A stretch of 64,000 bases of DNA from NCBI RefSeq assembly GCF_902726565.1, contig NZ_CACVAF010000014.1, positions 37,926 to 101,925 on the forward strand. The letters are read 5' to 3'. Position numbers and translations under genes: made by a program. The notes below the pieces were generated by a model, which saw nothing but the letters and a program-made list of their open reading frames with translations, did no database searches and had not been told where the DNA came from. Below are positions 9,640 through 18,092 of the stretch, one piece after another. Origin of the DNA: Yersinia vastinensis. GTDB taxonomy: Bacteria; Pseudomonadota; Gammaproteobacteria; Enterobacterales; Enterobacteriaceae. Positions within the stretch are counted from its first letter, which is position 1, and the number at the start of each line of letters is the position of its first letter.

Positions 9640-10275
9640 TTAACGGGCTAATCCAGGCTCGATGAGCGCATAAATTTGGTGATATGTTGCTGGATCCTCA
9701 ATCATCTGGCTGAGGTGGCGTGCTACATCTTCGCGCGTCACCATGCCGTGAGCTTCGGTTTGTAGACGTATGGCCTTGTCAGTTGCGGGTTTGTCCAGCA
9801 GTCCTCCGGGCCGAATCACGGTATAAATCAGAGTGCTGGTTTGTAACCAACTCTCGGCCAGTGATTTCTCGCGCACTGCCTGACCAAAAGCGGCGCGGGC
9901 CGCAGGGGAGAGTGTTGGCCAGCTATCACCACAACCAATCGATGTGACTAAAAGCATGCGCTTCAGGCCCAGTTTCTCGGCAGTATCAATGATCACGCGG
10001 TTGCCTTGGTAGTCGGCGCTGCGGCTACCTAATGTCGAAATAATAGCGGCTTCCGGGCCTGCTAATTGGCAAGCTTCGAGCACGCTGCCCGGATCACAGG
10101 CATCACCACAGACGACGGTTAGTCCCTGATTACGCAGTGCTTCTGCGTGCTGTGGGTTGCGTATCAACAGGGTAACAGGGCGCGGATTTAATGCCGCATT
10201 GGCATGTTGATTAGCCAAATCAAGCAAATGCGCTCCCACACCGTGACCAGCACCAAAGATCAACCACGGTTTCAT
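9640..10275 (-). CDS. hmuY: NAD(P)-binding reductase HmuY/ChuY family (anaerobilin reductase type)
   Basis: A 211-residue Rossmann protein (GAGHGVGAHLLDLA at the N-terminus; IISTLGSRSAD; TSIGCGDS) matching the ChuY family. ChuY reduces the tetrapyrrole product of ChuW. It overlaps hutX by four bases, giving the order hutW-hutX-hmuY equal to chuWXY. A structural relative of biliverdin reductases and of atypical SDRs. The symbol hmuY is used by convention in Yersinia annotation and is not related to the Porphyromonas hemophore of the same name. Confidence 0.8.
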   Translation of the reverse strand: MKPWLIFGAGHGVGAHLLDLANQHANAALNPRPVTLLIRNPQHAEALRNQGLTVVCGDACDPGSVLEACQLAGPEAAIISTLGSRSADYQGNRVIIDTAEKLGLKRMLLVTSIGCGDSWPTLSPAARAAFGQAVREKSLAESWLQTSTLIYTVIRPGGLLDKPATDKAIRLQTEAHGMVTREDVARHLSQMIEDPATYHQIYALIEPGLAR

Positions 10276-10817
10276 GGGGTTTCCTCAGTCGTTTCTGAGA
10301 TGGCTTGTTGTTCTGTCCGAAGCTGGTGTGCTAACTGATGGAAAGCAGCAAGACCATCAGCACGTAATTGACGGTGTTCATCACGGCCAACATACACTTT
10401 TAGCATGATGTCGCCTTGCTGATTAAAAAACTGTACCGAGGCGGTTGCCATCCCCATAAACGGACGTTCCAGCAGGGCAATTGCTTGGCAATTCTGTGCT
10501 CTAATATGCCCACTAAGACCTTGTTTATCGCGCAAATTAAAATAGCCATGGCGGTGAAAACCACTCGGTAAGGGGCCTTTGTGCTCCAAAATGATATCGG
10601 TGGTATGCACTAATGTGGTGACCTCTCCCCACTCCGTCATGTTGTCCCATACTCTGTCAAATTGGTCTGCACTCACTAATACCCGTTCCGGCAAGGCGCG
10701 CACAACCTCCAGCGGACTGACCTGATAATCCTGTGCAATTTGCTCTAGGGTGCCGTCCGGTTGAGTGGCAAGGAATTCGGTGAGTGGCAATGTTTTATTC
10801 GATGATTGAGTATTCAT
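10272..10817 (-). CDS. hutX: Heme utilization protein HutX/ChuX
   Basis: A 181-residue cytosolic haem-binding protein of the HutX/ChuX family. The N-terminal helical part contains LEQIAQDYQVSPLEVVRALP; the beta-rich part includes ILEHKGPLPSGFHRHGYFNLRD and ends near LKVYVGRDEHR. HutX is thought to pass haem to HutW or HmuY-type enzymes and to limit toxicity. The start is MNTQSSNKT: its ATG overlaps the hutW stop as ATGA, and the longer frame lies inside hutW. Confidence 0.88.
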   Translation of the reverse strand: MNTQSSNKTLPLTEFLATQPDGTLEQIAQDYQVSPLEVVRALPERVLVSADQFDRVWDNMTEWGEVTTLVHTTDIILEHKGPLPSGFHRHGYFNLRDKQGLSGHIRAQNCQAIALLERPFMGMATASVQFFNQQGDIMLKVYVGRDEHRQLRADGLAAFHQLAHQLRTEQQAISETTEETP

Positions 10818-12127
10818 GAGTGGCTTTCCGCTGTAATAAGTGAAGGGATAAGCTGTTGCAGAGCCTGCATCATATTGCTGGCCCAAAAGCGCCCACAGTC
10901 AGTGAGGCGGAGACAAAAACTGTTATCTTTCAGAAGATGAGACTGGTGCCATTGCGCGATCAGGGGCAGTAAAGGATTTGGATTCACCACTAACTCGCTC
11001 AGATCCAAGCGGCCCACTTCAATACCACTTTGTAATTTGGCTCGCCACGGGTGCTCCCCACTGGCTTGTGTCATCATCATCAGTGGTTTTTGCCCACTAT
11101 CGATTAATTGGTAATAGTTATCCAAACTGCGGTGCTGCATGTAGGCGTGTCCTTGCAGAGAGCCCCCAGCACCGCTGCCTAAAGCAAGGCAATCAGCTCC
11201 TTGTTTTATCAATAAATTATACAGGTTACGCTCACGGGTGGTGCGCGCCCAATGGCTATTACTTAATTGGTGCCAGCCTGCCTGCGCGAGGCTATCAGCA
11301 CCGCTACAGTAAAAGTCACATTGTTGGGTGAGTGTCGGCAGCTCTACCCGATTGTTTTCCACCGATTTGGCCAGAGGAGTGGTTGGCAATAGATTGAGGG
11401 CATATAAGTCAACACCATCCAACGGCAATTGGCGCACGATAGTCAGATCTTCTTGCCAGGTTTCCGGGGTTTGGTGAGGTAGGCCAAACATCAAATCACA
11501 TACCACGGCGGCGCGATCACGGCTTGCCAAATTGGCCAGAAAACGGATGGCCTGATCACGATCTGCCTTGCGGCCCATGCGTTGGCGAATTCGGGTATTA
11601 AAGGTCTGAATGCCAACAGAGAAACGGTTAGCGCCCGCTTCCAGACAGGCATCAATCCGCTCATCGTCAAAATTAAAAATTCGTCCTTCAACGGTGATTT
11701 CACAATCAGGTGCAAGCGGTAAGGACTTACGTAACTGGCTGATAATTCGGTGTAATTGTTGTGCAGACAGAGCGCTGGGTGTGCCGCCCCCGAAGTAGAC
11801 GGCGTGGATAGGGCCGCCTTGCAATAGTGGGCTATCGGCTTCCATACTCAGTTCTTGCAACAAATAATCTGTATAGCGCGCAGTACTTTCGGGTTGTAGC
11901 GGGTTTTGATAGAAACCACAGAAAGTACAATGTGTTGCGCAGAATGGAATATGTAAATAAAGCAAGCGCTTATTGCGAGGTAGTGCCTTTTGCAACAGTG
12001 ACTGCCAGTGGCTTTGGAGTGACTCCGCAGGCAGGGGGCGGCTATCACGCCATGGCATCGTCGCCCAGCGCTTGGGAAAAGGCAGCGCTCCTGGTTGGGC
12101 ATGGTACGGTATCAGATCAATATTCAT
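10814..12127 (-). CDS. hutW: Anaerobic heme-degrading radical SAM methyltransferase HutW/ChuW
   Basis: A 437-residue class C radical SAM protein, related to coproporphyrinogen III oxidase. The CxxxCxxC cluster motif is CATHCTFC (Cys63, Cys67, Cys70), followed by the SAM-binding GGG in VYFGGGTPS. In E. coli O157 ChuW the reaction methylates and opens the haem ring without oxygen, releasing iron and anaerobilin. It heads the hutW-hutX-hmuY operon behind a near-consensus Fur box. Confusion with HemN is unlikely given the neighbours. Confidence 0.9.
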   Translation of the reverse strand: MNIDLIPYHAQPGALPFPKRWATMPWRDSRPLPAESLQSHWQSLLQKALPRNKRLLYLHIPFCATHCTFCGFYQNPLQPESTARYTDYLLQELSMEADSPLLQGGPIHAVYFGGGTPSALSAQQLHRIISQLRKSLPLAPDCEITVEGRIFNFDDERIDACLEAGANRFSVGIQTFNTRIRQRMGRKADRDQAIRFLANLASRDRAAVVCDLMFGLPHQTPETWQEDLTIVRQLPLDGVDLYALNLLPTTPLAKSVENNRVELPTLTQQCDFYCSGADSLAQAGWHQLSNSHWARTTRERNLYNLLIKQGADCLALGSGAGGSLQGHAYMQHRSLDNYYQLIDSGQKPLMMMTQASGEHPWRAKLQSGIEVGRLDLSELVVNPNPLLPLIAQWHQSHLLKDNSFCLRLTDCGRFWASNMMQALQQLIPSLITAESHS

Positions 12128-12157
12128 AGTCCGCTCATTACGCTGTAGATAATGAAT

Positions 12158-12177
12158 TAAATGATAATAATAATCAT
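12158..12177 (-). promoter_or_regulatory. Fur-box-like operator of hutW
   Basis: AAATGATAATAATAATCATT is an almost perfect palindromic match to the Fur consensus, 31 bases upstream of the hutW ATG. Iron/Fur repression of the anaerobic haem degradation operon is the natural reading. Confidence 0.85.
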
Positions 12178-12346
12178 TCGATCAACAGCTAAAGTGAGAG
12201 ATTTTGATCTGCATCAGCAAACGAGAATGGAAATCGTTTGTATCCGATGGATATGTAGGCTCTTAGAGGGGATGAATATGAGGTTTTATCGGCGGCTAAG
12301 CGGAATTATCTGCATATTATGTTGAAATGGCTGATGGCGGCAGAAA

Positions 12347-12383
12347 GGCGAGCTAACGGCATAAGGTAAATGTTAGCTCCGCC
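12347..12383 (-). terminator. Possible terminator hairpin after the dienelactone hydrolase gene
   Basis: GCGAGCTAAC pairs with GTTAGCTCCGC across a 13-base loop, just beyond the stop of the dienelactone hydrolase gene on the minus strand. The following T-run is poor, so function is uncertain. The rest of 12178-12346 shows nothing that I can name. Confidence 0.4.
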
Positions 12384-12393
12384 TACTCCCTGT

Positions 12394-13281
12394 TTAAGCT
12401 AAATATTGCTGGAACCAAGCTATGGTGCGCTCCCAAGCTAAATCGGCGGCAGCTTTGTCATAACGAGGCGTTGAATCGTTATGAAAACCATGATTAACCC
12501 CGGGATAAATATAGGCTTCATAGGTTTTACCCGCCGCTTTAAGGGCTTCTTCGTAAGCTGGCCAACCCGCGTTGATATTGGTATCCAACTCAGCATAATG
12601 CAGCAATAGCGGGGCTTTGATGCGAGGGACATCCTCTGACTTCGCTTGACGACCATAGAAAGGCACCGCTGCGGCAAGCTCGGGGTAGGCGACAGCGGCA
12701 GCATTAGCGACTCCACCACCATAACAAAAGCCCGTAATACCGACCTTGCCGGTGGTTTCTTTGCTCGCCATGAGAAACTCTACTGCGGCAAAAAAATCAT
12801 TCATCAACTTGGTCGGATCTATCTGCTGTTGCAGTTCACGCCCTTTATCATCATTACCGGGATATCCGCCGACAGAGCTGAGTCCATCAGGTGCGAGGGC
12901 AATAAAACCCGCTTTAGCAACACGGCGCGCGACGTCTTCAATATAGGGGTTTAATCCACGATTTTCGTGAACGACAACCACCGCAGGCAATGGGCCAGTC
13001 ATTTTGGCCGGGCGAACCAAATAACCACGCACTTCGCCATGCCCATTAGGTGAGGGATAAGTGATATAGGAAGGAACGATGTCCGGATCAGTGAACTCCA
13101 CCTGTTGAGCCAGCGCGTAGTTTGGGCTGAGTTGGCCCAAAATGGTTATTGCTGTCAGGCCACCGACGGCGTACTTTGCCGCCAGTTCAAGGAATTGCCG
13201 CTTGGTAATCTTTCCGTGGGCATAATAGTCATAGAGTTCGAGCAATTCAGGGGCGAAATCTTTCGCGGTAAGACGGGACAT
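12394..13281 (-). CDS. Dienelactone hydrolase family protein, probably exported
   Basis: A 295-residue alpha/beta hydrolase of the dienelactone hydrolase family. It carries the Cys-Asp-His triad: Cys186 in GFCYGGG, Asp233 in ELDTNINAGW and His264 in PGVNHGFH. Residues 1-60 form an extra N-terminal segment with KRQFLELAAKYAVGG and a hydrophobic stretch ending ALAQQ, like the long-signal hydrolases common in proteobacteria; it may be exported or membrane-tethered. The second of two in-frame ATGs is chosen because AGGAG is seven bases before it. The substrate is unknown. Confidence 0.8.
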   Translation of the reverse strand: MSRLTAKDFAPELLELYDYYAHGKITKRQFLELAAKYAVGGLTAITILGQLSPNYALAQQVEFTDPDIVPSYITYPSPNGHGEVRGYLVRPAKMTGPLPAVVVVHENRGLNPYIEDVARRVAKAGFIALAPDGLSSVGGYPGNDDKGRELQQQIDPTKLMNDFFAAVEFLMASKETTGKVGITGFCYGGGVANAAAVAYPELAAAVPFYGRQAKSEDVPRIKAPLLLHYAELDTNINAGWPAYEEALKAAGKTYEAYIYPGVNHGFHNDSTPRYDKAAADLAWERTIAWFQQYLA

Positions 13282-13375
13282 CTGCATGCTCCTTCCATTA
13301 GGCGTGAAATAATAACTTAGCAGATAGTCGCATTACTGTTGAACATTTTTTAACCATAAAAGGCCCGCAGATAAA

Positions 13376-13405
13376 AGTAAAAACCAGCCAATGGCTGGCT
13401 TTTAT
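13376..13405 (-). terminator. Rho-independent terminator behind the SDR remnant
   Basis: On the minus strand CCAGCC / GGCTGG form a 6-bp stem (13384-13398) flanked by matching A and T runs (13376-13383 and 13400-13403). It lies 22 bases after the stop of the deleted SDR gene, so it is probably the original terminator of that gene. Confidence 0.7.
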
Positions 13406-13426
13406 AGCGGTCTGATGCAGCCTGAG

Positions 13427-13507
13427 TTATCTGAACACCAAACCTCCATCGATTAACGGTGCTTGTCCGGCCCCGGTTACCAGTGCCACTTTACCCTTTA
13501 AAGACAT
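13427..13507 (-). pseudogene. SDR-family dehydrogenase with large internal deletion
   Basis: A 26-codon frame that still has a good ribosome site (GAGGAG) and a stop. It encodes the very start of a short-chain dehydrogenase (MSLKGKVALVTGAG) joined directly to a typical SDR C-terminus (PLIDGGLVFR). The central domain with the Tyr-Lys pair, normally about 220 residues, is missing. The junction keeps the frame. No function is expected; it is a relic at the edge of the variable region. Confidence 0.85.
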
Positions 13508-13569
13508 GTTATCGCTCCTCTAGATGAAAATCATTCGCAATACTGTTTTAGTCCAACTCATCAAATCAT

Positions 13570-13804
13570 ATGACAAGTGATGGTTATGATAATGGGGCAG
13601 AAAAGTCATCTAATATAAAAATGGCAGATGATAAGTATTTAAAAAATAATGGCGTAGATGCTCATGTCTTGAAGGAAGATTTTTTTGGGTGATGGTAAAA
13701 ACTCCAATTATGATATCTATGTAGAGAGAGACTCGGGGCAACTTTGGATCTTTAAGAAAAGTGGCAAGGGTGAAGGTATATCTACAGGTGAGTACATTAA
13801 ATAG
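13570..13804 (+). pseudogene. Orphan polymorphic-toxin C-terminal fragment with a frameshift
   Basis: From ATG 13570 the frame reads to ADDKYLKNNGVDAHVLKEDF and stops at TGA 13690. The next frame continues as GDGKNSNYDIYVERDSGQLW and ends with STGEYIK and TAG at 13802. Removing one T from the run of seven at 13680-13686 restores a single frame (DFLGDGKNS). The pattern (DDKYLK..G.DAH.LK, then ..YDIY..., ending in TGEYIK) is that of small toxin domains at the ends of Rhs/CdiA-type proteins; the exact family (Ntox33-like) is my recollection only. No N-terminal carrier protein is present. Base composition is AT-rich. Confidence 0.65.
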
Positions 13805-13813
13805 GACATTATT

Positions 13814-14218
13814 ATGGATAAAACAACAGTAATGGCATATTTCTCTATTTATGGTGACTCTTTTGATGTTGATGATATTACCCGAGAACTATGCCTTCAG
13901 CCCAATGAGGTAAAAATCAAGGGAAGTATTCCTGATGGCAAGAAAAGGCCAAGCATTGAAACTGCTTGGAAATTATCTACGGGTGATGAAGTATCTTATG
14001 ATATTAATGATCAATTAGATAAAATCATTACATTGCTTAATGGTAAAGAAAGTCAGTTACAATCCATTAAAAGTAAATATGACGTGAACTTTATTTTTTC
14101 ACTTGTAGTTAAAATAGAAAATGGTGAAAAACCAGGAATGCATTTTAATACGGAAAAACTAGCTTTTATAAGCAAGGTCGGGGCTGAGATAGATATTGAT
14201 TTATTTATTTATAGTTAA
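13814..14218 (+). CDS. DUF4279-domain protein, probable immunity protein
   Basis: A 134-residue protein with the DUF4279 pattern: YFSIYGDSFDVDDITRELCL at the start, a WKLSTG element in the middle, then FIFSLVVKIENGEKPGMHF and a closing beta segment with a GAEIDID acidic stretch. DUF4279 proteins are often found next to polymorphic toxins and are regarded as immunity proteins. It starts nine bases after the toxin fragment and has its own terminator. It is intact while the toxin is broken, as expected for a protective orphan gene, but that role is inferred. Confidence 0.75.
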   Translation: MDKTTVMAYFSIYGDSFDVDDITRELCLQPNEVKIKGSIPDGKKRPSIETAWKLSTGDEVSYDINDQLDKIITLLNGKESQLQSIKSKYDVNFIFSLVVKIENGEKPGMHFNTEKLAFISKVGAEIDIDLFIYS

Positions 14219-14247
14219 ACGCAATATAGATATAGCTATATAAGCTT

Positions 14248-14270
14248 CCGGCCAACTGGCCGGGATTTTT
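14248..14270 (+). terminator. Rho-independent terminator of the DUF4279 gene
   Basis: CCGGCCA / TGGCCGG form a 7-bp stem at 14248-14263, followed by GGATTTTT. It is 30 bases after the stop codon. Confidence 0.8.
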
Positions 14271-14361
14271 ACTTTTATGCCCTAAAAACTCTCCCTTCCC
14301 ACCATTGCAACCGAATCACACCGGGCGCAGCGGCCACCACGCTGAATGTAATGAAGTTTTA

Positions 14362-14389
14362 CAACCTACCACGCTGGCGTGGCAGGTTG
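14362..14389 (-). terminator. Probable terminator of the yersiniose/gtr operon
   Basis: AACCTACCACGC and GCGTGGCAGGTT form an 12-bp stem with one mismatch around a two-base loop, 59 bases beyond the stop of the last gene of the operon. The T-run on the minus strand is interrupted (TTGTAAAACTT), so strength is uncertain. The remainder of 14271-14447 has no recognisable feature. Confidence 0.5.
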
Positions 14390-14447
14390 ATTAGGGCTTT
14401 CCTGGCTAACACTCAATAATACCGATTCATTCGTCAGATCGACTTTG

Positions 14448-16745
14448 TCATGGGATTATTCGCATTGATACGAAACCTACGCCAAGAATCCGAGTATCCG
14501 AGCTTCCGGTAAGCTGCATAGGCGATACAGGTTTGGGGGGGATGAAGGTGATGCTATTGGCGCTCTCGCCTGCGAGGTCAACATCCAGACGGATTTCAGA
14601 GACACCTGCGGTGAGCGGAATACTGTATTCATGGCTACCTATCCTGACAAGAGTCGGTTCATGATCCTTCGCGCCAAAAGCCCGAGCATTCAGTATAAGA
14701 GAGAATTTCTGCGGCAGTGGGTCAGTAAATTTGAAGACGGCTTGTTGGGATGACCAGCGTCCCCATGGCTCGAGCCCATACAGACCTTGGGCGTCATCTA
14801 TAAAGTCAGGAAAGCCAGTCCGTGTGAAGTCCATCCCGCTTATCAGGTCAGAGCTGTAGCGTGGGCCTAGAGCGTCTGCAATGTACCCTGCCTTTTGCTG
14901 AATTTGCTTTGCTGTCAGACTTGCCAAGTCTGGATGCGCGCTGTTATCCAGCTTATAGAACACCAATTCTTTGTTGTCACTCTGAAGCAACGGTGGTTGC
15001 TGGAGCAACTGAGATAATTCTTGAATAATCGCTTCGCCGTTGTCTGCATAGCCACGACGATCGATATAAATTCCATCGAAGCCGAGCCTGCGGATGACCT
15101 CAATCTGATGCGATATTGGTTCTTGTCCCAACGCACGATAGAACAAATCCCCTGGCCGCCCCTTCATACCGCCGTAGCTCCAATGCAGGGCTTTCGAATG
15201 CAGCACGCCAGCCATCATTTGGTAACTGTACAAGCGGTGCATTCTCGGTGTTTCAGGAAAGCCTATGTAAGGCAACTGATAAACCGCCCCCCCCGCAGGG
15301 AGCGTTTTTTCGATAGCGTGGATAAAGTCTCTGTCGTTATCGAACGAGGCCTTAACGGCCGCATTACAGTTTTTGCAGACGGACTTGGTCTGGTCGTACA
15401 AGCCTATGAACAACAGCACGACTGCAATGGCTGCAATGGCTACTGACTGATTGGCAAGCCGAGGCGCTTTCTTCTGCAATAAAAGCTGGAGCGAAATGAA
15501 GAAGAAAAGCAGGGCGCCGCAAGCGATGAAAATGCTGTCTCTGTTCCAACCTCTTATCAACGGGGATACGACCATGGCAAATAGCGAACCTAAGCCGCCT
15601 ACAGTTGCAAACAGGAACAGCACAAATGTTGTGACCGCCAGAAGGCGAAGCCTATCATCGGATCCCGTCCGTGCGGGGATGAAGATTAGGTAAAGCAACG
15701 CCATCATAAAACCCGCTGCACCGATGATACCCAGCGAAGAAGTTGCATTTTCGTTGGTTAAAGGGTTATGTTGATACTTCTGGGCGACCTCTCTAAATTG
15801 CGAAATCCGGTGGTCTATCCGCGGCATCAACAACTGCATCATCTTCAGCCCATACATTTCAGATTCGATAATTGAACGCTGAGCCACCTCCGGATTAGGA
15901 CCGACCTTATGAGTCCCTAGCACGTTAGGCGCGAGGTTTAACATCACACCCAAAATGGTTGCACTGATGAGTAGCGCCGCTTTTTTCGCACCATGTGAAC
16001 TTCGAGATTTGATTGCGCTCATGACACCGGCTGTGGCGAGAATAATCACCCCGAACAAAGCGTAATACACTCCGAAAGAGGCGAGAACCAGCATGCCGGC
16101 AGCGGACGCTACGAGTTTGCGAAGCGTCGATTTAAGTCCCGTGTAATAGGTTGGCCCGCGGGTCAGATAGATATCCAATGCCAGATAGAAAAACAGCGGG
16201 GCGACAAAATAGGAAGTGTAAAAAAGATGCTCTAACCGAAGGAAGTGGAAGGGGACAAACGTGTAAAGGACGCTCATCGCCACAGCAAAACTGCGATTCA
16301 GAGAGAAAGCCCGAGCGGTCACGTAAGTTGCAACGAAGCAGGAAGCAAATCCAAATAAAAAGAATAGATTCACTCCACCCACCCAGCCTCCACTTATCAG
16401 AGCGAATGCTTTGATCAATAAGTGAGCGCCCGAATCTGAACCTGGGAAATCTAGGAAGCTTGAACCGAATGGATAACCACTTCGGACGTTATCGAATAGC
16501 CAGCCTTCCGTGACTCTTTGCGCCATCCAAGCATGGAACAATCCATCACGCGTATAGGCATAGGGGGTTGTCAGGTTGGGCATCAAGCCGTCGGGTAGGC
16601 CACTCATGAAAATGCTTGCGAGGAAGAAAGTCGCAATCGCCCCGATGATTATCAGCTTCCAGTCGGCGGCAAACGTCATCCGCCATGTTGGATAAGCGCT
16701 CATTTTAGTATCACTATATGTAATTGGTTTAATTATAGATTTCAA
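14448..16745 (-). CDS. Large multi-spanning membrane protein, probable GT-C-type glycosyltransferase
   Basis: A 765-residue protein. Roughly the first 450 residues hold about ten to eleven hydrophobic segments, and the last 300 form a soluble, probably periplasmic, domain. An acidic first loop (YAYTRDGLFHAWMAQR) fits the catalytic loop of GT-C transferases that use polyprenyl-phosphate sugars. It is the last gene of the ddh-yer-gtr operon, in the position taken by the serotype-specific gtr gene in phage GtrA-GtrB-Gtr modules. I infer that it transfers yersiniose from the lipid carrier to LPS. The start is TTG with GGGGA five bases upstream; an ATG 42 bases later (16703) is an alternative with no ribosome site. 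I do not recognise a named family. Confidence 0.6.
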   Translation of the reverse strand: MKSIIKPITYSDTKMSAYPTWRMTFAADWKLIIIGAIATFFLASIFMSGLPDGLMPNLTTPYAYTRDGLFHAWMAQRVTEGWLFDNVRSGYPFGSSFLDFPGSDSGAHLLIKAFALISGGWVGGVNLFFLFGFASCFVATYVTARAFSLNRSFAVAMSVLYTFVPFHFLRLEHLFYTSYFVAPLFFYLALDIYLTRGPTYYTGLKSTLRKLVASAAGMLVLASFGVYYALFGVIILATAGVMSAIKSRSSHGAKKAALLISATILGVMLNLAPNVLGTHKVGPNPEVAQRSIIESEMYGLKMMQLLMPRIDHRISQFREVAQKYQHNPLTNENATSSLGIIGAAGFMMALLYLIFIPARTGSDDRLRLLAVTTFVLFLFATVGGLGSLFAMVVSPLIRGWNRDSIFIACGALLFFFISLQLLLQKKAPRLANQSVAIAAIAVVLLFIGLYDQTKSVCKNCNAAVKASFDNDRDFIHAIEKTLPAGGAVYQLPYIGFPETPRMHRLYSYQMMAGVLHSKALHWSYGGMKGRPGDLFYRALGQEPISHQIEVIRRLGFDGIYIDRRGYADNGEAIIQELSQLLQQPPLLQSDNKELVFYKLDNSAHPDLASLTAKQIQQKAGYIADALGPRYSSDLISGMDFTRTGFPDFIDDAQGLYGLEPWGRWSSQQAVFKFTDPLPQKFSLILNARAFGAKDHEPTLVRIGSHEYSIPLTAGVSEIRLDVDLAGESANSITFIPPKPVSPMQLTGSSDTRILGVGFVSMRIIP

Positions 16746-16762
16746 TGCATTCCCCAGCGCGG

Positions 16763-17695
16763 TTAGTCAAAATTCACGCGTTCGCTTTCGATGACTAACG
16801 GCATATTGCGGATTTTAGTGTGAACCGAGCCCAAGTACTCCCCAAGCATCCCCAAGAACAGGATCTGTACCGAGCTGAAAAAGAACAGAGAAATGAGCAA
16901 CGGCGCAATACCCATCTGGAAGGAGTCCCAGAATGCCAACTTCGCGATCAAGAACCCAAATGCGGCTAACAGGCTGAACCCTGCGAGCAGTGCGCCGCCT
17001 ATCACCATCAGCCGTAGCGGCACTTTGGAGTGATTGGTAATGCCAAGCATAGCAATGTCATACAACGTATAGAAATTGTTCTTGGTTATGCCGCGCATGC
17101 GCCGCGGCTGCTTGAATGGCACGGTCGCGATCGGGAAGCCTATCTCACACAGCAGACCACGGAAATACGGGTAAGGGTCGTCAATCTTCTTCAGTATGTC
17201 TAGAACAGCCCGGTCGAATAGACCAGCCCCCGTGGCGTTCTGCACCAACGGTACTTCGGAGATTCGCGTGACGAAGCGATAGTAGATACGGCGAGCGATG
17301 AACATTAGGCGCGACTCTTCGCTTTCCGGTTTCACCGCCATAACTGTCTTGAAACCCTCCTCCCACTTTTTCACGAACTCTTCGATCATTTCGGGCGGGT
17401 CTTGCAAGTCAGAGGCAATCAATACTGCGGCATCACCCCGAGCCTGAAGCAAAGCATAGTACGGCGAGCGGATATGGCCGAAATTTCGCGCGTTCAAGAT
17501 GAGCTTTACCCGCTTGTCTTGGGCAGCCAATGCACGTAACTTGACGAGGCTGTTATCAGTCGAACAGTTATCGATGAAGATATGTTCGTAATCGTAGTCA
17601 AGGCGCGCCATAACGTTGATGATGCGCTGGTAAAGTTCATCAATATTGGCTTCTTCATTGTAGCAAGGTGTCACTATGCTGATGAGTTTACGCAT
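16763..17695 (-). CDS. gtrB: GtrB-like polyprenyl-phosphate glycosyltransferase
   Basis: A 310-residue family 2 glycosyltransferase. It has the GT2 start SIVTPCYNEEANIDELY, the nucleotide-sugar motif ASDLQDPPE, the region GAGLFDRAVLDILKK, and two C-terminal transmembrane helices (about residues 230-285). GtrB enzymes move a sugar from a nucleotide donor to undecaprenyl phosphate on the cytoplasmic face. UDP-glucose is the usual donor; here the donor genes upstream point to CDP-yersiniose. The start MRKLIS is chosen by family alignment; it overlaps gtrA by eight bases. Confidence 0.85.
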   Translation of the reverse strand: MRKLISIVTPCYNEEANIDELYQRIINVMARLDYDYEHIFIDNCSTDNSLVKLRALAAQDKRVKLILNARNFGHIRSPYYALLQARGDAAVLIASDLQDPPEMIEEFVKKWEEGFKTVMAVKPESEESRLMFIARRIYYRFVTRISEVPLVQNATGAGLFDRAVLDILKKIDDPYPYFRGLLCEIGFPIATVPFKQPRRMRGITKNNFYTLYDIAMLGITNHSKVPLRLMVIGGALLAGFSLLAAFGFLIAKLAFWDSFQMGIAPLLISLFFFSSVQILFLGMLGEYLGSVHTKIRNMPLVIESERVNFD

Positions 17696-18092
17696 GATTG
17701 AATATATACCTGTTGTTAATGACAAATGAGAGTAGAGCCATCGGCACAATTAATGCGATGCCAGCTAAATAGGGGGTCGCGCCCAGTAATGTAAGCGCAG
17801 CAATACCTGCCACGTTGGCACCGTAGACAACGGTATACCCGGCTACGAAACGGAAGATGAGTCTATTTTTTTTCGAACCAAACACCAAGGTACCGATGCT
17901 TTTAAAGTTGAACAAAACGCCGAGGATTGTGGCCAGTAGCAGAGCCATGCTGTAATGCAGACCGAGGTAGAGAAAACCAGCAAAACAGCCGTAGCCGAAT
18001 ACTGCATTCATCACACCCACCAACAAAAAACGGACCAGCTTTATCTTTAGAAACGCGCGAATTCGTGTCCGTACTTTTTCAGTCTTCTGCAT
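17688..18092 (-). CDS. gtrA: GtrA-family membrane protein, probable lipid-linked sugar flippase
   Basis: A 134-residue GtrA/DPMS2-family protein with four hydrophobic helices and the conserved features RFLLVGVMNAVFGYG at helix 1, NFKSIGTLVFGSKK after helix 2 and NNRYIFNH at the end. Members are proposed to flip undecaprenyl-phosphate sugars to the periplasm. It starts within the last 14 bases of the preceding gene and overlaps gtrB by eight bases, so the three products are probably translated together. Confidence 0.88.
   Translation of the reverse strand: MQKTEKVRTRIRAFLKIKLVRFLLVGVMNAVFGYGCFAGFLYLGLHYSMALLLATILGVLFNFKSIGTLVFGSKKNRLIFRFVAGYTVVYGANVAGIAALTLLGATPYLAGIALIVPMALLSFVINNRYIFNHA

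Noticed and set aside
12300..14447. Distal attachment repeat of the island (copy of the tRNA-Phe 3' end)
   Set aside because: I looked for TGGTGCCCGGA and neighbouring tRNA bases in this region and found none; the left boundary remains unknown.
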